A program made the translations under genes and the position numbers. From an uncultured Corynebacterium sp. (lineage in GTDB: Bacteria > Actinomycetota > Actinomycetes > Mycobacteriales > Mycobacteriaceae): a stretch of 60,489 nt of DNA. Location of the stretch: NCBI GenBank assembly GCA_943913645.1, contig CALTYZ010000015.1, positions 1 to 60,489 of the forward strand, given 5' to 3'. Numbering within the stretch: position 1 is the first letter of the stretch; each line of letters starts with the position of its first letter. Shown one piece after another: positions 15,394 through 23,261 of the stretch. Under the pieces are notes generated by a model. That model was given only the letters and a program-made list of their open reading frames with translations. It did no database searches and was not told the DNA's origin.

Positions 15394-16818
15394 GTGGACA
15401 GAAGAACGAAGATTGTATGCACACTTGGCCCGGCTGTGGCCAACAAAGATGCAATTCTGGGTTTGGTGCGCGACGGGATGGATGTCGCGCGGCTGAACTT
15501 TTCCCACGGTGATTACCCCGATCACGAGCAAAACTACAATTGGGTCCGCGAAGCCACGGATGAAACTGGACAAGCCGTTGGCATTCTCGCTGACCTGCAG
15601 GGCCCAAAGATTCGCCTTGGCCGCTTCCAAGGTGACGGCAAGACCTACTGGGAGACCGGGGAAGTCGTCCGAATTACCGTCGATGATGTGGAAGGAACCC
15701 ATGATCGGGTCTCCACCACATACAAAAACCTCGCGGCTGACGCAAAACCAGGTGACCGCCTCTTAGTTGATGACGGCAAAGTCGGGCTTGTTTGCGTAGA
15801 AGTTGACGGCAATGACGTGGTCTGCGAGGTAGTCGAAGGCGGACCAGTTTCCAACAACAAAGGCGTGTCCTTGCCTGGGATGGATATCTCCGTTCCAGCC
15901 CTGTCCGAAAAGGACAAAGAGGATCTGCGCTTCGCGCTGCGCCTCGGCGTGGACATGATCGCGTTGTCGTTTGTGCGTTCACCGGCAGATGTGGACCTCG
16001 TACACGAGATCATGGACGAGGTTGGCCGCCGCATTCCCGTGATCGCAAAACTGGAAAAACCAGAGGCAGTCGATGCGCTCGAATCGATTATTCTTGCGTT
16101 CGACGCGGTCATGGTGGCCCGCGGTGACCTGGGTGTAGAAATCCCCCTTGAGCAGGTGCCGCTCGTGCAAAAACGAGTGATTCAAATTGCCCGGGAGAAC
16201 GCCAAGCCGGTGATCGTCGCAACGCAAATGCTCGATTCGATGATTGAGAACTCCCGCCCGACCCGCGCGGAAGCATCCGATGTGGCCAATGCCGTACTAG
16301 ACGGCGCAGATGCGGTGATGCTGTCCGGAGAAACCTCAATCGGTGTTGATCCGCACAACGTGGTGCGAACTATGTCGCGCATTGTTCGTTCCGCCGAAAC
16401 AATGGCAACGGTGCCCCCGCTGAACCATATTCCGCGTACTAAGCGTGGCGTGGTGTCCTATTCTGCCAATGACATCGCGAACCGGCTTAATGCGAAGGCG
16501 ATCGTCACCTTCACAACCTCGGGTGATACTGCCCGTCGGGTGGCTCGTCTGCACCCAGAGCTTCCACTGCTTGTGTTCACCCCGGTCCAACAGGTGCGTT
16601 CTCAGCTCGCAGTGACGTGGGGCGTAGAAACGTTTCTCTGCCCCGCCGTGCACACAACCGATGAGATGATCCGTACCGTTGATGACTCACTGCTCGCGAT
16701 CGAGGAATACCAACAGGGTGACACGATGGTTGTTGTCGCCGGTATCCCCCCTGGAGTCTCGGGAACAACCAACACGATCCACGTGCACCAGCTGGGTGAA
16801 GATACGCGTCATCCCTAA
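15394..16818 (+). CDS. pyk: Pyruvate kinase
   Basis: Transfers the phosphate of phosphoenolpyruvate to ADP in the last step of glycolysis. The 474 residues cover the usual domains: N-terminal barrel strands (DRRTKIVCTLGPAVA, VARLNFSHGD), the B domain (about 70-170), the active-site motif VMVARGDLGVEIPLEQV, and SRPTRAEASDVANAVLDGAD. The C-terminal regulatory domain has a TTSGDTARRVARLHPELP phosphate-binding region. Start choice: GTG 15394 gives the N terminus known from C. glutamicum Pyk and has AGG 8 bases upstream; GTG 15385 is in frame. It follows lgt as in mycobacteria. Confidence 0.96.
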   Translation: MDRRTKIVCTLGPAVANKDAILGLVRDGMDVARLNFSHGDYPDHEQNYNWVREATDETGQAVGILADLQGPKIRLGRFQGDGKTYWETGEVVRITVDDVEGTHDRVSTTYKNLAADAKPGDRLLVDDGKVGLVCVEVDGNDVVCEVVEGGPVSNNKGVSLPGMDISVPALSEKDKEDLRFALRLGVDMIALSFVRSPADVDLVHEIMDEVGRRIPVIAKLEKPEAVDALESIILAFDAVMVARGDLGVEIPLEQVPLVQKRVIQIARENAKPVIVATQMLDSMIENSRPTRAEASDVANAVLDGADAVMLSGETSIGVDPHNVVRTMSRIVRSAETMATVPPLNHIPRTKRGVVSYSANDIANRLNAKAIVTFTTSGDTARRVARLHPELPLLVFTPVQQVRSQLAVTWGVETFLCPAVHTTDEMIRTVDDSLLAIEEYQQGDTMVVVAGIPPGVSGTTNTIHVHQLGEDTRHP

Positions 16819-16891
16819 CATGCGCAGGTAATGACGTTGCTGTTTGTCAAAAGTGCTTGCTTCTTCTACGTCTGCCAGGTACAACTTGACT

Positions 16892-17530
16892 ATGCGCTCT
16901 CTTTTTCCAGGTCCCATTGAGCAGACAGTGCAGGCTGCGGCCGCACTGCTGATGACGATTGTGTTCGTCGCCCTTTCGCTCTTCGGAGGTGGCGGCTCTA
17001 GTGATGGGGGTGCAACTACCACCGTCACTACTACCCAGCAGCCAACCACGAGTTCAACGGCGGCTGAACCTACTGAATCCACCGAAACGGCTGAGCCGAC
17101 CCCATCTGAGCCAGCCGACGAGACTGCCACTGAACCGTCGACTGACGTTACTCCTACCAGCCCAGAAAAGGAGCCCGGCGTGACCGATCCGATTGATAAC
17201 CCACCGCACGATAACCTGGTCAACCCGCAAGAGTGGTCCTGGAATACGTGGGAGCCGGTCTCGGATAACGTCATTCGTATCCACTACAGCGCCGGCGTCC
17301 GCGCCTGCTACGGCGAGTACGTCGAGGCAGAGGAAACGGCTGATAGCGTCACTGTTCGTCTCTTCACTGGCTCCTTGCCTGACGGTGCTGACGCATGCAC
17401 CATGCAGCTCGTCCCATTGAGCATGCTTGTGCATCTTGATTCCCCGCTGGGTGAGCGCAAGGTGCTCCACAATGACGGTGAGGAAGCAATCCGCGGCCCA
17501 ATCGACAACGGCTTTATTCCTGCTGAATAA
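16892..17530 (+). CDS. Membrane-anchored or secreted protein with Thr/Pro/Glu-rich linker
   Basis: Unrecognised protein of 212 residues. Residues 13-34 form one hydrophobic segment (VQAAAALLMTIVFVALSLFG), after which comes a Gly-Ser patch and a long Thr, Pro, Glu, Ala-rich linker (about 40-100). The C-terminal domain (about 108-205) begins LVNPQEWSWNTWEPVSDNVI, has two cysteines (VRACYGEY and GADACTMQL) that could form a disulfide outside the cell, and is folded-looking. The frame extends upstream to a TTG at 16844; I chose the ATG at 16892 because the signal anchor then lies at the N terminus. It stands alone between pyk and a strong terminator. Confidence 0.7.
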   Translation: MRSLFPGPIEQTVQAAAALLMTIVFVALSLFGGGGSSDGGATTTVTTTQQPTTSSTAAEPTESTETAEPTPSEPADETATEPSTDVTPTSPEKEPGVTDPIDNPPHDNLVNPQEWSWNTWEPVSDNVIRIHYSAGVRACYGEYVEAEETADSVTVRLFTGSLPDGADACTMQLVPLSMLVHLDSPLGERKVLHNDGEEAIRGPIDNGFIPAE

Positions 17531-17592
17531 CCCTGATCAACCCGCACGCGAGTGCCTGCGCTTGCGTGCCTCAACCTGAGATTCGCCATGAC

Positions 17593-17628
17593 AAAAGGGG
17601 CGGCCCCACAACAGGGGCCGCCCCTTTT
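17593..17628. terminator. Strong bidirectional intrinsic terminator
   Basis: A perfect 15-base stem (arms AAAAGGGGCGGCCCC and GGGGCCGCCCCTTTT) with the loop ACAACA. T-runs occur on both strands, so it ends both the secreted-protein gene from the left and glgP from the right. Confidence 0.93.
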
Positions 17629-17637
17629 CGCGTCTAT

Positions 17638-20049
17638 TTACGCATCCTCGTTACTGACGTTACTGACTGGGGTTGGGGAGATCTTCCATACTTCCTCGGC
17701 GTAGTCACGGATTGTGCGGTCGGAGGAGAATCGGCCAGATTCGCAGATGTTGATCCAGCACATCCGGGCCCAATGGTCTGGGTCAGCGTAGTAGTCCACC
17801 GCCATCTTGTCCCGGGTTTCGCGGTAGGCGGCGTAGTCGCCGATCACATAATATACGTCGGCCGCGTCGAAGCCGAAGCCCTCGAGCAGTGAGGTGCGAA
17901 TGTCGTGGAAATCGCCACTGCCTTGATCATCGAGCGTACCATCGGTCAGTGCGTCCAACACACGCATAAGACCTGGTGTCTCTGCGGCTACGATGCGCGG
18001 ATCGTAGTTTTGCTTCAGCTCAGGTAGCTGTTCTTCACGCGCACCGAAGATGTACGCGTTGTCTTCACCTACCGCATCCACGATCTCGACGTTTGCGCCG
18101 TCCATCGTGCCAAGTGTCAGTGCCCCGTTCATCATGAACTTCATATTCGAGGTTCCGGACGCCTCCTTGCCAGCGGTAGAGATCTGCTCGGATACGTCCG
18201 AGGCTGGAATGATGCGCTCCGCCGGTGAGACGTTGTAGTTCTCCACAAACACCACGCGGATAATCGCAGCAGTTTCCGGGTCATTGTTGACCAGCTCGGC
18301 GATGGTGTTAATGAGTTTGATGATGCCTTTGGCCATCGTGTATCCGGGTGCGGCCTTCGCCCCGAAAATGAACGTGCGTTTTGGAATATCGCGTTCCCCG
18401 TCCTCCTTAATGCGGAAGTAGAGGTCCAAGATATACAACGCGTTCATCAGTTGGCGTTTGTACTCATGGAGTCGCTTGATCTGGGTATCAAAGATGGAGT
18501 CGGGATCAATCTCCACCCCTTGTCGTTGAGCGATCCAGCTGGCGAAATCACGCTTGTTTGCGTCTTTGATGTCGCGCAATGCTGCTCGCACCTGCGGGTC
18601 GTCGGCGAAGCTTCGGAGGCTTTGCAGCTTGGACAGGTCGGTGACCCATGCGTCGCTGCCGGCGAGCTCGTCGAGCAGGGCAGACAACCGTGGGTTGCAC
18701 ATGCGAAGCCAGCGCCGGGGGGTGACACCATTGGTTTTATTGTTGAACTTTTCTGGAGAAAGGCCGTACCAGTAGTTCAACGTGTCGCGTTTGAGGATTT
18801 CGGTGTGCAGTGCGGCCACACCGTTGATGGAGTATGCGGCGTAGCAGGCGATCCAGGCCATGTGCACCGCGCCGTCATGGACGGGGGAGTAGCGGTGGGC
18901 AAGCTCCGGGGCAACTTGGCGCGCCTCCATGTCAACGCGGTAGCGGCGGTCGATTTCTTGCACGATTTCCCAAATGCGCCAGAACAACTGCTTGAAGATG
19001 GATTCTTCCCAGGTTTCTAGCGCCTCTTGGAGCACCGTGTGGTTGGTGTAGGCGAACGTTTGCGTCGTAACAGCCCAGGCGTCGTCCCAGCTCATCCCGT
19101 GTTCGTCGAGAAGCAGGCGCATCAGCTCAGGGATACCAAGCACCGGGTGGGTGTCATTGAGCTGAATCGAGTTGTACTTATGAAAATCTCGCAGGTCATC
19201 GCCGTGGTGCTCAATGTAGTTGTCCACGAGTTCTTGCAATGAGGCAGAGACGAAGAAGTACTGTTGACGCACGCGCAGCAGCTTGCCGGCGTAGCTGGAG
19301 TCATTCGGATACAGCACACGGGTGATGTCGTGGACTGCTTCGCGCTCGAGGATTGCGTCAGTAAAGCGCTGGGAGTTGAACGCGTCGTAGTCAAACTCGT
19401 GCATCGGCAGCGCGTCCCACAGGCGCAGGGTGCCAACATTGTCGGTGCCGTAGCCGGTAATCGGCATATCGTAGGGCACTGCGCGCACGTTCATGTCGTC
19501 GAACTTTACAAACCGCTGCTGCGTATCGCGCCGAATGATGAACGGGTAGAACGCTTCTTTCCATGCGTCGGGGTGTTCTTTTTGGAATCCATCAACGAAC
19601 TCCTGGCGAAACAGTCCGTAGCGGTACAGCAGACCGTAGCCGGTCAAGGGGTAGTCCTGGGTGACCGCGGAGTCAAGGAAACACGCAGCGAGACGCCCCA
19701 GCCCGCCGTTGCCCAACGCCGCATCATGTTCGGCCTCAAGCACGTCGGACAGCTCGTGCCCGAGTGCTTTCGTTGCCTTCTCGGCCTCTTGCACGAGGCC
19801 GAGGTTGGTCAGGTTGTTCAGCAGCGCGCGGCCTTGCAAGAACTCGGCCGAAAAGTAGGACGCCTGCCGAGTTGCGGCGTAGGCGGTGCGTGTCTTTTTC
19901 CAGTCTTCGGCGAGCTGCTCAACGACTGCTGCGGAGAGCCCAGTCCAAAACTTTTTCACCGTGGACTGTTCGGGGGGCGTGCCTGAAAAGCTTTTGACGT
20001 GGCCGGCAAGCGTTGTTTCGAGTGCCGGCGTATGTGCATGGGAGTCCAT
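17638..20049 (-). CDS. glgP: Glycogen phosphorylase
   Basis: PLP-dependent GT35 enzyme that releases glucose-1-phosphate from glycogen chain ends. The 803 residues are the full family length. The PLP lysine lies in EASGTSNMKFMMNGALTLG, preceded by ENYNVSPAERIIPASDVSEQ. The N-terminal half has GNGGLGRLAACFLDS and GYGLLYRYGLFRQ. A GAAAGG ribosome binding site precedes the ATG at 20047-20049, and TAGGCT (20085-20090, minus strand) is the likely -10. A GalT/HIT-like gene lies directly upstream on the same strand. GlgX at the left edge completes the degradative pair. Confidence 0.97.
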   Translation of the reverse strand: MDSHAHTPALETTLAGHVKSFSGTPPEQSTVKKFWTGLSAAVVEQLAEDWKKTRTAYAATRQASYFSAEFLQGRALLNNLTNLGLVQEAEKATKALGHELSDVLEAEHDAALGNGGLGRLAACFLDSAVTQDYPLTGYGLLYRYGLFRQEFVDGFQKEHPDAWKEAFYPFIIRRDTQQRFVKFDDMNVRAVPYDMPITGYGTDNVGTLRLWDALPMHEFDYDAFNSQRFTDAILEREAVHDITRVLYPNDSSYAGKLLRVRQQYFFVSASLQELVDNYIEHHGDDLRDFHKYNSIQLNDTHPVLGIPELMRLLLDEHGMSWDDAWAVTTQTFAYTNHTVLQEALETWEESIFKQLFWRIWEIVQEIDRRYRVDMEARQVAPELAHRYSPVHDGAVHMAWIACYAAYSINGVAALHTEILKRDTLNYWYGLSPEKFNNKTNGVTPRRWLRMCNPRLSALLDELAGSDAWVTDLSKLQSLRSFADDPQVRAALRDIKDANKRDFASWIAQRQGVEIDPDSIFDTQIKRLHEYKRQLMNALYILDLYFRIKEDGERDIPKRTFIFGAKAAPGYTMAKGIIKLINTIAELVNNDPETAAIIRVVFVENYNVSPAERIIPASDVSEQISTAGKEASGTSNMKFMMNGALTLGTMDGANVEIVDAVGEDNAYIFGAREEQLPELKQNYDPRIVAAETPGLMRVLDALTDGTLDDQGSGDFHDIRTSLLEGFGFDAADVYYVIGDYAAYRETRDKMAVDYYADPDHWARMCWINICESGRFSSDRTIRDYAEEVWKISPTPVSNVSNEDA

Positions 20050-20084
20050 TTCTCAAACCTTTCCGACTGATTAGTGTCCGCCCC

Positions 20085-20090
20085 AGCCTA
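20085..20090 (-). promoter_or_regulatory. -10 element TAGGCT of glgP
   Basis: TAGGCT on the minus strand lies 35 bases before the glgP ATG, giving a leader of about 29 bases with GAAAGG. The 123-base gap between the two minus-strand genes shows no terminator. Confidence 0.5.
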
Positions 20091-20172
20091 CCGCTCTGTT
20101 GGTGCTACCTCAGCCCGGCAAGGGTTGCGTCCAAACACCGGTTCGCGTATCGACGCCTCCCTGTACCCACGC

Positions 20173-21501
20173 TTACCCCCCGAGCATCGGGTTGTAGCGC
20201 AAGACGTTGCGTGCGGGACTGCATTCAGCGGCGATCCGGATCCCTTCAGCGAGACGTCCTTGGTCACGCAGCTGGTACAGATTGGTCACAAGACGGTCGC
20301 GTACGTCGAAGGGTGAAAGGGTGTTGACGTAGATTTTGGTGCCCCCTTCGAAGCCGGCGACGGTAGACAAACGCCATTTGATGTTGACCCGCCAGGGCAT
20401 TGGCAGATCGAGATCCACTGGGCGATAGTGCCATTCCTCGTTGCAGGCCACCTCTGCGCCTGTCGCTGCGTGTATTGCGTGCAGTAAGTCGGAGAACCCG
20501 CGCACCTCTTCATCTCGTTGGTTCCACGGTTCACATGTGGGCGATTTCGAGTAAATACTCGCGGTGGGGTAGCGGTGCCCAATGCCGGCAACGACCACAG
20601 CCGCATTGTTTTCGGCAATCACGAGGTTGTGGTAGGAGGCGTAGTTCACCCCCCACTCGTTGTACAGGTTGAGGTTGCGGCGCAGCTTTTCTATCTCAAG
20701 CTCTGACTGCACTCCGCGTTCATCGATTGCCACCAGTTGTTTGTGCAGGTGGTCGAAGGAGGCTCCAGCGGCAGAAAGCCAGTTTTGGAACACGACAACA
20801 TAGGGTGCGTAGCGGTTCGCGTTGAGCAGATCATGCAATGCATCAATCGTGAACGCTATGAAAGCATGGTGTTCATCGGGGGTGAGGGTGCCGGAGCTTG
20901 CCAGCTGCGAGTCGTCAGTCGCGTCATCGACGAAGTGCCGGCGAGCAATGATGACGTCGTGCCCACCACCGAAGTAGGCGGGCACGACACGCAGGAGATC
21001 GTTCTCATTGGTGATCTCGCCTGCGCCCGAGGCGTGCAAGCGGGTGCGGGCAATGGCATACACGTGCTCACGCCCGTGTGCATCGGAAAGATACGACTCC
21101 ATGCGTTGGCGCTGTTCGCTCGGCATTTCATAGCCGTAGTTTTGTGCCCAGTAGTCGTATGAGACGATCTCGAAGAGGTTTGGCACCCGCCTAAACTCGG
21201 CGCGCGTTTGATCGAGCTGGTCGGGGTGTAAGCCCCGTAGTATCTCCCAGCCGTGCTCGCCGAGGACCAGCCGCGACTTCTCCGGCGGGGTAGCAAGGTG
21301 GTTTGCTTCGCAGAAGTTGCATGAGTCAGTGAAGCGCTGCGCTGTCAGCGGCTCTGGGTCTTTCTCTCGCCGTGAAAGTGGTCGGTTTCCCCGTCCCGGT
21401 ACCGTCCACACCTGCGTGCCAGAAAACGGGCTGATTTGTTTAATCGTCCCGTCTGCCATGGTGGTCAGGGCGTCGCGGGCCGAATACACCGGAAAGAGCA
21501 T
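20173..21501 (-). CDS. GalT/HIT-superfamily protein (DUF4921-like)
   Basis: Protein of 442 residues related to galactose-1-phosphate uridylyltransferase-type HIT enzymes. A CNFCEANH pair (about 61-68) resembles the zinc-binding cysteines of GalT, and SAAGASFDHLHKQLV (about 244-258) holds an HxH-K-Q catalytic-histidine motif. A second conserved-looking block is YPTASIYSKSPTCEPWNQRD. The family is known in corynebacteria as DUF4921, without an assigned substrate. It is probably transcribed leaderlessly and lies upstream of glgP, whose product glucose-1-phosphate is the kind of sugar phosphate this fold handles; that link is inference. Confidence 0.78.
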   Translation of the reverse strand: MLFPVYSARDALTTMADGTIKQISPFSGTQVWTVPGRGNRPLSRREKDPEPLTAQRFTDSCNFCEANHLATPPEKSRLVLGEHGWEILRGLHPDQLDQTRAEFRRVPNLFEIVSYDYWAQNYGYEMPSEQRQRMESYLSDAHGREHVYAIARTRLHASGAGEITNENDLLRVVPAYFGGGHDVIIARRHFVDDATDDSQLASSGTLTPDEHHAFIAFTIDALHDLLNANRYAPYVVVFQNWLSAAGASFDHLHKQLVAIDERGVQSELEIEKLRRNLNLYNEWGVNYASYHNLVIAENNAAVVVAGIGHRYPTASIYSKSPTCEPWNQRDEEVRGFSDLLHAIHAATGAEVACNEEWHYRPVDLDLPMPWRVNIKWRLSTVAGFEGGTKIYVNTLSPFDVRDRLVTNLYQLRDQGRLAEGIRIAAECSPARNVLRYNPMLGG

Positions 21502-21508
21502 GTCCGCA

Positions 21509-21514
21509 ACCCTA
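21509..21514 (-). promoter_or_regulatory. -10 element TAGGGT of the GalT/HIT-like gene, leaderless type
   Basis: On the minus strand TAGGGT ends 7 bases before the ATG at 21501, with no ribosome binding site. Confidence 0.5.
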
Positions 21515-21546
21515 CCTGCATGAGGTGGGGAAGGTGCAGCCCCCGC

Positions 21547-21552
21547 TAGCCT
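21547..21552 (+). promoter_or_regulatory. -10 element TAGCCT of the small unknown gene, leaderless type
   Basis: TAGCCT ends 7 bases before the ATG at 21560. It is divergent from the GalT/HIT-like promoter, the two -10 elements being only 32 bases apart. Confidence 0.5.
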
Positions 21553-21559
21553 GGAACAT

Positions 21560-21958
21560 ATGCCCGTAATTCAGTTTGATGTCCTCGCCTCGCCCGCCGT
21601 CGCTGCCGATATTGGCACGGCCTTCCAGCACGCACTCGACATTTTGGTGCGGCACGGAAAACTCGTCTCAGGCGATGTGCGTGCAGACGGGGTGGTCGAG
21701 GTTGACGCATCAGTTGCGGCGCAGCTGGCATCGACCTACGAGCATGATCGCGGCACAGACCCAGCCACCGACGGTGCTGCAGTACACCGCTACGTTATCG
21801 ACGCGGACGGGGTCGACAGCTACAACCGGCTGGCAATGGGCCTTTCGCGCATTCTCACCCCAAAAGCTTCTCTCCCTGGTGACCCAGTGCTCCTTGAGCA
21901 GCAGGAGCACTATGAGCTCCCGTCGATTTATCCCTGGACGGTCGCAGTGCTGAGGTAA
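21560..21958 (+). CDS. Small conserved-looking protein of unknown function
   Basis: Protein of 132 residues without signal peptide or membrane segment and with no motif I recognise. Visible features are an aspartate/valine-rich first half (KLVSGDVRADGVVEVDASVA) and a C terminus ending in LPSIYPWTVAVLR. It starts leaderlessly, divergent from the GalT/HIT-like gene, and its last 31 bases overlap the end of glxK on the opposite strand. Its reality rests on the good -10 spacing and typical codon use. Confidence 0.6.
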   Translation: MPVIQFDVLASPAVAADIGTAFQHALDILVRHGKLVSGDVRADGVVEVDASVAAQLASTYEHDRGTDPATDGAAVHRYVIDADGVDSYNRLAMGLSRILTPKASLPGDPVLLEQQEHYELPSIYPWTVAVLR

Positions 21959-23085
21959 GCAACTGCGATTTGTGCACCCGCGCGGGTGAGCTGCTCCTCG
22001 GTGTCTGCAACATCAGCGAGGGGCACCGCAATGATGTCGCGTCCAACGACCTGGGTGGTTTCCTGCTCAAACGTGCCAGCAGCAACTGCAATCACCGCCT
22101 CAGGGTTGTGCTCTTCAACAAGATCAAAGACGGTAGAAGCGACTTTTCCCGTGGCGGTTTGGGCATCAAATCGCCCTTCACCGGTGATCACTAATGCCGC
22201 ATCTGTGATCAGTTCAGCGAGCCCGTTTGACTCGGCAACGACGCGCGAGCCACGCACAATGTGCACGTGTGTGTTGTCACCGTGCAACAGGCTAGACAGC
22301 CACGTAATACCGATCGCTGCGCCGCCGGCAGCGCCCATTCCTGGAATGCTCGGGTCAATGCCTGAGGCGCGGCACAGCGCTGCCAGTCCGCGGTCAAGCA
22401 CTGCTACATCATCGGCGGATGCGCCTTTTTGGGGGCCAAAGACAGCCGCCGCCCCCTGCTGCCCAGTCGCGGGGGCGGTGCTATCGGCCAGAAGCACCCA
22501 CTCCATGGCCCCCGCGGGAATATTGACCTTTGCGGTGTCCAGGTCGGCGATATCAACAAGCGCGCCACCGCCTGGTTTGAGTTGATGGCCATGTGCATCA
22601 ATGGGGTTTGCGCCGAGTGCGACGAGGATGCCTGTGCCGCCATCAATGGTTGCGGACCCCCCGAGGCCCAGAACTACTCGCGTGGCTCCGCGGGTTTGTG
22701 CATCGGCGATGAGTACGCCGGTGCCGTATGTGTCCCCGGTGAGTGGGACCGGGTTGTCGGCAACTGCGGGAAACCCGCTAGCTGCTGCGATATCGATGTA
22801 GGCGGTATGTGTCGCAGGGTCGAAGGTGTAACTCGCTTCGGTGAGCCGGCCTGCCGCATCTGTCGTCGGTAGAGTGATGCGCTCACCAGCGAAAAGTTCG
22901 CTGGTGCCTTCACCGCCGTCGCCCATTGGCGCGAGGTAAATATCGGCGTCTTTGATGATGGAGCGCACGCCCTCGCCGAGCCACTGCGCAGCCTGCTGCG
23001 CGGACGCGGTGCCTTTGAATGAGTCAGGTGCGATGACGACTTTTGTGCAACGTTCAGGCTCGGTGATGGAATCGGTCGGGCACAT
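21928..23085 (-). CDS. glxK: Glycerate kinase
   Basis: ATP-dependent kinase of the GlxK family, 385 residues, that phosphorylates D-glycerate. Family landmarks: VVIAPDSFKGTASAQQAA at the N terminus, LAPMGDGGEGTSE, LGLGGSATIDGGTGILVALG, GAAGGAAIGITW and VITGEGRFDAQTATGK. AGAGG lies before the ATG at 23083-23085. The gene diverges from gdhA across 176 bases and converges on the small unknown gene, overlapping it by 31 bases. Confidence 0.93.
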   Translation of the reverse strand: MCPTDSITEPERCTKVVIAPDSFKGTASAQQAAQWLGEGVRSIIKDADIYLAPMGDGGEGTSELFAGERITLPTTDAAGRLTEASYTFDPATHTAYIDIAAASGFPAVADNPVPLTGDTYGTGVLIADAQTRGATRVVLGLGGSATIDGGTGILVALGANPIDAHGHQLKPGGGALVDIADLDTAKVNIPAGAMEWVLLADSTAPATGQQGAAAVFGPQKGASADDVAVLDRGLAALCRASGIDPSIPGMGAAGGAAIGITWLSSLLHGDNTHVHIVRGSRVVAESNGLAELITDAALVITGEGRFDAQTATGKVASTVFDLVEEHNPEAVIAVAAGTFEQETTQVVGRDIIAVPLADVADTEEQLTRAGAQIAVAYLSTATVQG

Positions 23086-23126
23086 TGGTATGACCTCTTT
23101 TAGGGTTGCTTGTGGTTGAACGCATG

Positions 23127-23156
23127 TCAGCGCCCCAGCTTAACCAGCGGCGCTGA
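23127..23156. promoter_or_regulatory. Inverted repeat in the glxK-gdhA divergent region
   Basis: TCAGCGCC (23127-23134) and GGCGCTGA (23149-23156) form a perfect 8-base inverted repeat with a 14-base spacer. No T-run follows, so a protein-binding site is more likely than a terminator. Confidence 0.4.
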
Positions 23157-23235
23157 AAATAATGATTGCAAAAACGTCGTGCGCAGCGGAGGTCTTGTAA
23201 CATGTGAGCAGGAAATTCTGTAGGCGTATAGGTAT

Positions 23236-23245
23236 CTAGATCTAG
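23236..23245. promoter_or_regulatory. Palindrome CTAGATCTAG before gdhA
   Basis: A perfect 10-base palindrome 16 bases upstream of the gdhA ATG, next to TATAGGTAT and just before the GGAG ribosome binding site. gdh of C. glutamicum is under AmtR and other regulators; this is not a clear AmtR box. Confidence 0.35.
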
Positions 23246-23261
23246 GTATGGAGTGAGTCGC

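Noticed and set aside
18451..19986. Plus-strand frames opposite glgP
   Set aside because: glgP is full length on the minus strand with all phosphorylase motifs.
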